Positions 35,379 through 42,042 of a stretch of 42,042 nucleotides of DNA are shown piece after piece. The translations under genes were made by a program, and so were the position numbers. Within the stretch, counting starts at the first letter, position 1. The number at the start of each line of letters is the position of its first letter. Source of the stretch: Bacteroidota bacterium. Lineage in GTDB: Bacteria > Bacteroidota > Bacteroidia > NS11-12g > UBA9320. The stretch covers positions 1 to 42,042 of the forward strand of contig JABWCE010000020.1 in the NCBI GenBank assembly GCA_013359235.1, in the 5' to 3' direction. Under the pieces are notes generated by a model that saw only the letters and a list, made by a program, of their open reading frames with translations, was not told where the DNA came from and did no database searches.

Positions 35379-36674
35379 ATGAACACAAAAAATATACTCA
35401 TACTCACATATTATTGGCCCCCAAGCGGAGGTGGAGGTGTGCAGAGATGGATGTATTTTTCGGTTTATTTATCAAAACTCGGTTTTAATCCTACAGTTGT
35501 AACAGTAAATCCGCAAAAAGCTTCGTATCCATTGATAGACCACTCGCAAACTTCGATGGTAAAAGACATAGAAACGATATATACCGATACTCTTGAACCA
35601 TTTAAAATATATTCATTGTTAAAATCAGGAAAAAAAAGCAGTGAAATTCCTTATGGAAATCTCGGAAGTAACAATGGAGGTGTATTCAGTAAAATAATGG
35701 CGTTTGTGAGAGCAAATTTTTTTATACCAGATGCCCGAAAAGGTTGGGTAAAATTTGCTGTTAAAGCCTCAACTCAAATTTTAAAAAACCGAAAATTCGA
35801 TTGGCTTATTACCACAGGACCTCCTCATTCTACACATTTAGCGGGCTTATACCTTTCAGAAAAATTTAAAATAAAATGGCTTGCAGATTTTAGGGACCCA
35901 TGGACTGAAATATACTTTTTGAATGAAACTTACAGGATGAAAATTGCTGTACAAAAAGACCTGAAACTTGAGAAACTTGTACTCAACAAAGCTGATTTAA
36001 TTACAACAGTTGGACCTTCAATGGGCGAATTGCTTTTGAAAAAGATTGAAGACAAATCCAAACTTAAAGTTTTATTTAATGGCTACGACAGCCAAATGTT
36101 TGATGAAATAGAAAGAAAAAAAGAAAAAAACGAGTTTTTTACAATTTCGCATATAGGTTTGTTAGGCAAAAGCCAAAGTTTTGGCTCCTATGTTAAAGCA
36201 TTAATTATGTCAGGCATTGATTTATCAAAAATTAAAATTCACCTTGCAGGAAATGTACATTCAGAGTTTATTGAATTATTAAAATCAAACAATATAAATT
36301 ATGTCTGTAACAGTTTTTTGCCGAGAAAAGACGCATTAACACTTATGAAAAACAGTGATATGCTATTACTTTGCCCTCCTATGGCAGGCGAAACCAAAAT
36401 TATAATTAGCACCAAAAGTATGGAATATCTTGCAGCCGGCGTACCGGTTTGGGGTATTGGCGATACGCAAAGCGATGCTGCTATGCTTGTAAAAAAGCAA
36501 AGTTACTCGGGGTTTTTTGCACCTGAAAATATAAGTGAATCAGCCGAATTTTTGGAACAAAGTTTTAAAAATTGGGAAAATAACGTTTTTTTGATTAATG
36601 ATTTTAACCCCGAACAATATAGCAGATATGCAGTTAGCAAACAATTGGCAGAACTTTTAAATACCCCGAATTGA
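35379..36674 (+). CDS. GT4-family glycosyltransferase 1
   Basis: This is a 431-residue GT-B glycosyltransferase. The N-terminal half opens LILTYYWPPSGGGGVQRW, the glycine-rich acceptor-side signature of GT4 enzymes in Bacteroidota, with WLADFRDPW before the linker. The C-terminal nucleotide-sugar domain has GLLGKSQSFG and a catalytic-glutamate region near ISTKSMEYLAAGVPVWG. No membrane helices are visible. It lies between E1 and a second GT4, with a 4-bp overlap to the latter, so the two glycosyltransferases probably act in one glycan pathway. Confidence 0.88.
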   Translation: MNTKNILILTYYWPPSGGGGVQRWMYFSVYLSKLGFNPTVVTVNPQKASYPLIDHSQTSMVKDIETIYTDTLEPFKIYSLLKSGKKSSEIPYGNLGSNNGGVFSKIMAFVRANFFIPDARKGWVKFAVKASTQILKNRKFDWLITTGPPHSTHLAGLYLSEKFKIKWLADFRDPWTEIYFLNETYRMKIAVQKDLKLEKLVLNKADLITTVGPSMGELLLKKIEDKSKLKVLFNGYDSQMFDEIERKKEKNEFFTISHIGLLGKSQSFGSYVKALIMSGIDLSKIKIHLAGNVHSEFIELLKSNNINYVCNSFLPRKDALTLMKNSDMLLLCPPMAGETKIIISTKSMEYLAAGVPVWGIGDTQSDAAMLVKKQSYSGFFAPENISESAEFLEQSFKNWENNVFLINDFNPEQYSRYAVSKQLAELLNTPN

Positions 36675-37708
36675 AACCATTGATTTTATATTTTTACCCC
36701 AATAAGGCTTCTTATGTAGAAAAAGATTTGTATATACTGGGCAAAAAGTATAGGATTATAAAGCATTGTGTAAACCCTTCATCAAAGTTAAAATTACCTT
36801 TTTCAATTATTTATCAAAAACTTTTGTGCTTGCGGTGTTTCAAAGCAAAATATATAGTTTGTCAGTTTGCCGGTTACCATTCACTTTTGCCTGTGGTAAT
36901 GGGGAAAATACTTAAAATAAAATCATTGATAATTTTGGGTGGGTCAGACTGTTCATCGTTTCCCGAAATAAACTATGGAAACTATCGTAAACCCCTGCTC
37001 GGTTGGTTTACAGCCAAAAGTATTGAAATGGCAGATATTATTTCGCCTGTACACGAAAAAATGATTTTTTACAGGTATGAATACGAAAATTTCTCAAACA
37101 AAAATCAGGGTTTCGAAGCTTTTACTAAAGTTAAAAATCAAAACATTAAAGTAATTTACAATGGTTTTAGTACCGGATTTTTTAAGAATTTGAATTTGCC
37201 AAGAGAAAAAAATTTTATAGCAATTGCAACCTATAATCGTCCTGCGGTGTATTATCTGAAAGGAATTGATTTAATTGAAAAAGCAGCCAATGAGTATAAA
37301 AATATAAATTTTACTGTTGTAGGCGTTTCTGATAAGTATTTAAAAAGCTCAACTACCGAAAACCTGATATTTTTACCATTTTTAAAACAGGAAGAATTAG
37401 TGAAATTATTAAACAGGCACTATTTCTACATGCAGTTGTCAATTAGCGAAGGGTTTCCAAATGCACTTTGCGAAGCTATGTTGTGTGCTTGCATACCTAT
37501 TGTGAGCAATGTTTGCTCAATGCCCGATATTATTGGCAATACAGGCTTTGTATTGCAAAAAAGAGATGAAAAATTATTATTTAATTTAATAGAAAAAGTT
37601 CTTTCTACACCAAATCTTGACAAATTGAGCAGCGAAGCGAGCAAAAGGGTTACCGAAAACTTTTCTATTGAAAAAAGAGAAACAGAATTATTAAAACTTT
37701 TAGATTAA
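36671..37708 (+). CDS. GT4-family glycosyltransferase 2
   Basis: This is a 345-residue GT-B glycosyltransferase from a TTG start that overlaps the previous stop as TTGA. The C-terminal domain has the GT4 E-x7-E-type motif, ISEGFPNALCEAMLCACIPI (E and E seven apart), then SNVCSMPDIIG. The N-terminal half has ILGGSDCSSFPEINYG. No signal peptide or membrane segment. With its neighbour it likely extends a polysaccharide or glycolipid; substrate unknown. Confidence 0.87.
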   Translation: MKPLILYFYPNKASYVEKDLYILGKKYRIIKHCVNPSSKLKLPFSIIYQKLLCLRCFKAKYIVCQFAGYHSLLPVVMGKILKIKSLIILGGSDCSSFPEINYGNYRKPLLGWFTAKSIEMADIISPVHEKMIFYRYEYENFSNKNQGFEAFTKVKNQNIKVIYNGFSTGFFKNLNLPREKNFIAIATYNRPAVYYLKGIDLIEKAANEYKNINFTVVGVSDKYLKSSTTENLIFLPFLKQEELVKLLNRHYFYMQLSISEGFPNALCEAMLCACIPIVSNVCSMPDIIGNTGFVLQKRDEKLLFNLIEKVLSTPNLDKLSSEASKRVTENFSIEKRETELLKLLD

Positions 37709-37733
37709 ATTTTTAATAAATCGCCTTTTAATC

Positions 37734-37741
37734 TAATTTTG
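37734..37741 (+). promoter_or_regulatory. Putative -7 box of the peptidyl-prolyl isomerase gene
   Basis: TAATTTTG is an exact TAnnTTTG match 49 nt before the ATG at 37791. No -33 TTG is at the expected distance. Confidence 0.35.
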
Positions 37742-37790
37742 GAACATTAATTGTAAAAATCAAAAATCAATAAAAAAATCAAATAACAAG

Positions 37791-38828
37791 ATGAGAATAT
37801 TAAAAACTATTTTCGCAACTTTAATTTTAATAACATTAACATTGGAACTAACAGCACAAAACGAAGAAGGCTTATATGGCCGAATTACAACAAACAGAGG
37901 AACAATACTCATTAAATTTTATTACAAAGAAGCACCACTTACCGTATGCAATTTTGTAGGGCTTGCCGAAGGAAAATTAAAAAACTCTTCAAAACCTGCA
38001 GGTCAACCATATTTTGATGGTTTAAAATTTCACCGTGTAATTAGCAAAGCAAATGGCGACCAGCAAGATTTTATGATACAGGGAGGCGACCCTCTTGGCA
38101 ATGGTACTGGAGGTCCTGGTTATTCATTTGCCGATGAGTTTGCACCCGGACTAAAACACGATGCACCAGGATACTTGTCTATGGCAAACTCGGGACCTGC
38201 AACAAACGGAAGCCAATTTTTTATTACAATTGTACCAACTCCTTGGCTTGACGGCAAACACGCAATTTTTGGAAAAGTTATTCAAGGTCAAAATATTGTT
38301 GATTCTACTTTGCAGGGCGATATAATTCAAAAAGTAGAAATAATAAGAAATGGCGAAAATGCCAAAAAATTTGTTGCAGATCAAGAACATTTCAATAGGC
38401 TGTTAGAAGCAATAAAGATAAAGGAAGAAGAAGAAAAAGCCAATTCCGGAAAAATTTTTGCCGAATGGGTTAAAAAAAATTACCCTAATGCAAAGAAAAC
38501 TTCAACAGGTTTGTATTACATAGTAGAAAAAGAAGGTAATGGAGCACAGGCTATGCCAGGCAAAACCGTAAAAGTACATTACAAAGGTATGTTTACAGAT
38601 GGTGCTATATTTGATGAGTCGTACAAAAGAGGTGAGCCTCTTCAATTTCAACTTGGCATAGGTCAGGTAATAAAAGGTTGGGACGAAGGAATAGCTCTTA
38701 TGAAAGTAGGTGCAAAATACAAGCTTTTAATACCATACCAACTTGCCTATGGCGAAGGAGGATACCCAGGAGCTATACCTCCAAGAGCCAATTTGATTTT
38801 TGAAACCGAATTGATTTCTGTTGAATAA
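37791..38828 (+). CDS. Secreted cyclophilin-FKBP fusion peptidyl-prolyl isomerase
   Basis: This is a 345-residue two-domain proline isomerase with a signal peptide (residues 1-22, ending LELTAQ), so it acts in the periplasm or on the surface. Residues 28-190 are a cyclophilin: [39 protein letters not shown] and LDGKHAIFG. Residues 235-345 are an FKBP domain: [29 protein letters not shown] and [10 protein letters not shown]. Cyclophilin-FKBP (dual-family immunophilin) fusions are known in flavobacteria. It helps secreted proteins fold. A strong terminator follows 19 nt downstream. Confidence 0.93.
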   Translation: MRILKTIFATLILITLTLELTAQNEEGLYGRITTNRGTILIKFYYKEAPLTVCNFVGLAEGKLKNSSKPAGQPYFDGLKFHRVISKANGDQQDFMIQGGDPLGNGTGGPGYSFADEFAPGLKHDAPGYLSMANSGPATNGSQFFITIVPTPWLDGKHAIFGKVIQGQNIVDSTLQGDIIQKVEIIRNGENAKKFVADQEHFNRLLEAIKIKEEEEKANSGKIFAEWVKKNYPNAKKTSTGLYYIVEKEGNGAQAMPGKTVKVHYKGMFTDGAIFDESYKRGEPLQFQLGIGQVIKGWDEGIALMKVGAKYKLLIPYQLAYGEGGYPGAIPPRANLIFETELISVE

Positions 38829-38847
38829 TTTTTAAAATTTATTAATA

Positions 38848-38887
38848 AATAGCCTGAAATATTTAAGTTTTCAGGCTATTTTTGTTT
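38848..38887 (+). terminator. Rho-independent terminator of the isomerase gene
   Basis: A perfect 12-bp stem (38848-38859 with 38869-38880, 9-nt loop) is followed by TTTGTTT. The stem contains the only GC-rich core in the region (GCCTGA). This is the clearest terminator in the window. Confidence 0.9.
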
Positions 38888-38905
38888 AAATAATTACTTA
38901 AAAAT

Positions 38906-39859
38906 ATGCCTGCATTTCCTAAACCGGATACTTTAATTAAAGTAGATGCTTTAAAAGAAATTAAAAACCTAAATGATTACAAAAACAAAAAAACCGGAAG
39001 ATTTATACCCAAAAGCATTTCAGATAATTTATTAATAGCAACATGGAATATTGCTAATTTGGGGGTTCAGAAAAGAGAAACAGGGCATTATAAAATAATT
39101 TCAGAAATCATTTCGTGGTTTGATGTTATTGCTTTGCAGGAAGTGAACGACAATACCGAAGGATTGATGAAATTACTGAAACAATTAGATAAAAAGTTTA
39201 AATATATTTTTACCGACCCATCAGGTAACAATGAAAGAATGGCTATAATTTATAATAGCCAAAAATTGAAATTATTAGAAAAAATTGGCGAAATAGCAAT
39301 AGCAGCCGAAGATTTGAAAAATATAACGTTGCCAAATTTCACTTATGAATTTAAAGGTTTTAGCAGAAGTCCATTTCTTACAACTTTTAAAACAAAAAAA
39401 TTTGTTTTTGCACTTATTAATGTTCATTTGTATTTTGGTGACGAAAATGAATCAATATCAATTCAGCGCCGCAGTTTAGAAACTTATGCAATTGCACGTT
39501 GGGCAGATTTGAGACGAAAAAGTAAATACGCTTTCACTCAAAATATATTAGCTTTAGGAGATTTTAACATGCCTAAAGTAGAAAAAGGCGACCCTGTTTA
39601 TGATGCTTTGATATCACGTGGATTTGAAATGCCTGAACATACAAGTAAGATTTTTTCTAATATTTCAAACGATAAAAATTATGATCAAATTGCATTCATG
39701 CCCGGTATGAAAAAAATGATTTTATCTGGCGGTGTATTTGATTTTGATGGAGCAATTTTCACTGAATTATGGGATGAAAACAAACCATTGATTTTAAGAA
39801 ATTATCTGCGATACTATATTTCTGACCACAGACCAAGATGGTATGAGTTGCATATTTAA
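38906..39859 (+). CDS. Endonuclease/exonuclease/phosphatase-family hydrolase
   Basis: This is a 317-residue EEP-fold (DNase I-like) phosphodiesterase. Catalytic residues are visible: E79 in ALQEVN, the GDFN motif (D219, N221) and SDH (D307-H308) in SDHRP, plus N50-ish in TWNIANLG. There is no signal peptide, so it is probably cytoplasmic. Substrate could be nucleic acid, a phospholipid or another phosphodiester; the sequence does not decide. It starts 77 nt after the isomerase gene, just beyond that gene's terminator. Confidence 0.87.
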   Translation: MPAFPKPDTLIKVDALKEIKNLNDYKNKKTGRFIPKSISDNLLIATWNIANLGVQKRETGHYKIISEIISWFDVIALQEVNDNTEGLMKLLKQLDKKFKYIFTDPSGNNERMAIIYNSQKLKLLEKIGEIAIAAEDLKNITLPNFTYEFKGFSRSPFLTTFKTKKFVFALINVHLYFGDENESISIQRRSLETYAIARWADLRRKSKYAFTQNILALGDFNMPKVEKGDPVYDALISRGFEMPEHTSKIFSNISNDKNYDQIAFMPGMKKMILSGGVFDFDGAIFTELWDENKPLILRNYLRYYISDHRPRWYELHI

Positions 39860-39876
39860 AAATTTAAATCAAATCC

Positions 39877-39905
39877 CCTTTCCAAAGTTTTAAACTTTGG
39901 AAAGG
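39877..39905. repeat. 14-bp-arm palindrome upstream of the right cassette
   Basis: Arms 39877-39890 and 39892-39905 are perfect reverse complements around one base and share the CCAAAGTTT/AAACTTTGG core with the palindrome at 821-853. It lies 118 nt before the next start codon and 17 nt after the EEP gene, with no T-run, so it is a repeat element more than a terminator. Confidence 0.8.
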
Positions 39906-39967
39906 ACGGAAAACTATAATTTATTCTTTATTTTATGGTCATTTTTCTGTCATATTTTGTATAAACT

Positions 39968-40003
39968 CTTGTTTTTGAAAAAAAAAAAAAAAACTAAAAT
40001 TTG
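39968..40003 (+). promoter_or_regulatory. Putative promoter with A16 tract for the right cassette
   Basis: CTTGTTTTTG (39968-39977), sixteen A (39978-39993), then TAAAATTTG (39995-40003), 20 nt before the ATG. The layout and flanking bases repeat those of the left cassette, but there the tract is 10 A. The TTTG-to-TTTG distance is 22 nt here and 15 nt there. Confidence 0.5.
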
Positions 40004-40023
40004 AATAATAAAATTTATTAAAT

Positions 40024-40440
40024 ATGAAAAAAGCAATAACTATCACCGTCGTTTTCTTTACCTTAACGAGCATTTCTTATAAATCTTTTGGGCAATTTGA
40101 TTTAGATGTTACAAATAATTCAGCAAGTTGTACGTATAATATAGTAATTGAATGGGATGATGGCAATGGTAATTGTTCCACAAGTAGTTCAATTTTAATA
40201 CCAAGTTCCTCATTTCAAACTATTACTAATCCCTTAACAAGTGGTACAGCTTTGTATATTACCATTACTGATAATACATGTGGAAATGTTTTTACAATTG
40301 GCGATTGCTCACCTTGGACATGTGCTTCATGCAGTTTGCCTTGTTGTTATGTTTACAATTGTTTAGGTTGTGGTACTCCTATAACATTTCAATTTACAAC
40401 AGGAATATTTCCAAATAATGCTCAATTATTGATACAATAA
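40024..40440 (+). CDS. Small cysteine-rich secreted protein (right cassette copy)
   Basis: This gene encodes 138 residues with a signal peptide at 1-23 (ending KSFGQ). The mature chain is rich in Thr, Ser and Asn and holds ten cysteines, several clustered near the C-terminal third (CASCSLPCCYVYNCLGCG). It is a diverged paralogue of 284-721: similar opening MKKxITI, a segment NNSASCTYNIVIEWDD, and the same upstream module. The fold is probably a disulfide-rich beta-sandwich. The family is not recognised. The next gene on the strand begins 72 nt later and encodes a large secreted protein. Confidence 0.75.
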   Translation: MKKAITITVVFFTLTSISYKSFGQFDLDVTNNSASCTYNIVIEWDDGNGNCSTSSSILIPSSSFQTITNPLTSGTALYITITDNTCGNVFTIGDCSPWTCASCSLPCCYVYNCLGCGTPITFQFTTGIFPNNAQLLIQ

Positions 40441-40512
40441 ATATTTTTAAAAAATCTTTATAATAAAATTTCAATTGCTAAAAAACATTTTAATTATTAT
40501 TGTAGATTAAAA

Positions 40513-42042
40513 TTGATAAAATTTAAGTTTTTAATATTATTTTTAATTTTTAATTTTTATTCAGAATACATTAAATCTCAAAATTTTAAATGGCTGAAAA
40601 CTTTCGGAACAATTAATGAATTAGAAATAATTAAAGGAGTTTCTTCTGTTTCAGATAGTGAAATAGTTTGTTTTTTTGAAGCCTCTCAAGGCCAGATTTT
40701 ACAATCAGATACTTTACAATTTGATTCAATAAAATTCCAATTAAACCCAAACAGTCAAAATTTTAATTATATTGTTAAACTTAATAAAAATGGTAAAGTT
40801 ACAAATGCAAAATCTATTGGCAATATTATGGTTAATAGTACTTGTAGTGATGAATATGGCAACTTTTATATAGGCGGAACTATCAAAAATAATGGTTCAA
40901 TTGTTGATACTTTTCAATTAAAAAAATCAAAAGGTAAAGCAATAGTAGTAAAATTTGATAAATATTTTAATGTAAAATGGATAACACAATTAGGAAACGA
41001 TTCATCAAGCTCAATTAGCAAATTAGTTTACTCTCAAAAGCATTTATATTTTGTAGGTTTTTCTAAAGATTCTACAATAATTGATACTTCAAAATATAAT
41101 TTTGGCAAGTTTGGTTCTTCATTTTTTGGTGAATTAAATGAGAGTAATGGAAATTTCTTATGGTCTAATTATTTGATTATAAATAAATCTTTAAATTGTT
41201 TAATTATATTAGATTTAGTTTCATTAAAAAATAAATTATTTTTTGTAGGTGAAAATTATAGGTATAGTAATGGCACCAAAATCAAATCTGATACTTTTTA
41301 TTCAGGATCAGGTTTTGTAATTAAAGCTGATTCATTTGGAAATTACGAAAAACGTATTTTGTTAAAAAGCAAAAGTACGGTGATAAATTGCATCTCAACT
41401 GATGGTAATCTACTTTATATAGGTGGAAAATTTATTGATACTTTATTGATTAATAGTAATAAAATTAGCCCCGAATATAATAAAGGGAGTGATGCTTACG
41501 AACTATTCACAGCATCTATTTCTTCTTCGTTAAATTCAAGGTGGTTTTTTAGACCTTTAATTATTGAAAAGAGTGTGAAAAATACTCATGTAAACAATAT
41601 TTTAAAAATATCTTGTAGTAATGGCTATACATATTTTGGTGGTCAATTTACTTCTAAAATTTTAATTGACAGTAATTTAATGATTGCAAAAAATGGAGAT
41701 TTATTATTACTTAAATTTGATTCTATAGGAAATATTTTGTGGGCAGCAAATGGTAATAGTTTAAATTTTAGTGGAATTAGAGGCTTGGATGCAATTGCAG
41801 TAAATTCTGTTTTTGTTACAGGTTATTTTAACGATACCATAACTTTCGGAAAATTCAAAAAATCTTCAAAAGGCGGTATGGATGGTTTTATCACCAAAAT
41901 CACCGATTACTCAATTACACGAGGCAAGGTTTCCCCCGGTCCATACTGTGCCGGCGATACTATTTTGATTCCTTATTCTAAGTTTGGCGATTTTGATTCT
42001 GCAAATACTTTTTATGCCCAGTTGAGCGATGAAAATGGAAAT
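40513..42042 (+). CDS. Large secreted SBBP/beta-propeller-like protein, partial
   Basis: An open frame runs from a TTG at 40513 through the window edge: 510 codons without a stop. The first 24 residues form a signal peptide (basic MIKFKF, hydrophobic core, then SQ). No ATG in the same frame lies upstream. The body has repeated blades with YIGG, YFVGF, YFGGQF and VTGYF endings, each preceded by a D-x-x-G-N-type turn, as in SBBP-repeat propellers. From about residue 470 the sequence turns to SPGPYCAGDTILIPYS and FDSANTFYAQLSDENGN, which is the start of an Ig-like module common in Bacteroidota type IX secretion substrates. It is paralogous to the partial gene at 1-246. The C-terminal sorting domain is out of view. 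Confidence 0.8.
   Translation, partial: MIKFKFLILFLIFNFYSEYIKSQNFKWLKTFGTINELEIIKGVSSVSDSEIVCFFEASQGQILQSDTLQFDSIKFQLNPNSQNFNYIVKLNKNGKVTNAKSIGNIMVNSTCSDEYGNFYIGGTIKNNGSIVDTFQLKKSKGKAIVVKFDKYFNVKWITQLGNDSSSSISKLVYSQKHLYFVGFSKDSTIIDTSKYNFGKFGSSFFGELNESNGNFLWSNYLIINKSLNCLIILDLVSLKNKLFFVGENYRYSNGTKIKSDTFYSGSGFVIKADSFGNYEKRILLKSKSTVINCISTDGNLLYIGGKFIDTLLINSNKISPEYNKGSDAYELFTASISSSLNSRWFFRPLIIEKSVKNTHVNNILKISCSNGYTYFGGQFTSKILIDSNLMIAKNGDLLLLKFDSIGNILWAANGNSLNFSGIRGLDAIAVNSVFVTGYFNDTITFGKFKKSSKGGMDGFITKITDYSITRGKVSPGPYCAGDTILIPYSKFGDFDSANTFYAQLSDENGN

Noticed and set aside
1-42042. CRISPR arrays, tRNA or rRNA genes, IS ends and phage genes.
   Set aside because: No regularly spaced repeats, cloverleaf, rRNA-like, transposase or integrase sequence was seen on either strand.

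Overview
The window is 42 kb of a strongly AT-rich genome of the phylum Bacteroidota. The phylum call rests on several things seen directly. There are almost no Shine-Dalgarno sequences before start codons. TAnnTTTG-type -7 boxes sit just upstream of genes. The gene content is typical: a TonB-dependent receptor, outer-membrane barrels, a fused E1 alpha/beta dehydrogenase, a cyclophilin-FKBP fusion and large secreted proteins of the SBBP/type IX secretion style. I cannot assign a genus. No rRNA, tRNA, CRISPR array, insertion sequence, phage gene or replication origin was found.

Layout. (1) 1-860: a leftward pair of genes, a small Cys-rich secreted protein followed by the start of a large secreted protein, behind a palindrome and a promoter with an A-tract. 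(2) 917-1384: dps, leftward, with its own terminator. (3) 1547-12033: an unbroken operon for an 11-subunit complex I, nuoABCDHIJKLMN, without nuoEFG. Two small unrecognised genes are built into it, one between nuoL and nuoM and one after nuoN. (4) 12104-16218: anmK, an amino-acid dehydrogenase, stand-alone purQ and a DUF6089-like barrel. (5) 16304-22807: a secreted protein, a membrane glycosyltransferase, a CCG-domain Fe-S protein, a fused GT2 glycosyltransferase and an SDR/DUF2867 oxidoreductase. (6) 22949-25783: an orphan secreted protein, then a DNA adenine methyltransferase with a partner restriction-type gene broken by one in-frame TAA. (7) 25812-33291: a TonB receptor divergent from a Cu(+)-ATPase and its HMA chaperone, two tandem alpha/beta hydrolases, and exbD/exbB. 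(8) 33399-39859: E1 alpha/beta dehydrogenase, two GT4 glycosyltransferases, a cyclophilin-FKBP isomerase with a clear terminator, and an EEP-family nuclease. (9) 39877-42042: a second copy of the palindrome / A-tract promoter / small Cys-rich protein / large secreted protein cassette, this time rightward and running off the window.

How it fits together. Most of the window is core physiology: respiration, copper export, TonB energisation, cell-wall recycling, purine synthesis and envelope glycans. The least ordinary points are four. The two outward-facing paralogous cassettes at the edges share about 150 bp of upstream sequence but have diverged coding regions and different A-tract lengths. 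Two unknown small proteins are embedded in the EFG-less complex I operon. The conserved pumping lysine of NuoM is replaced by Phe. The restriction-type partner of the adenine methyltransferase is interrupted by a single nonsense codon.
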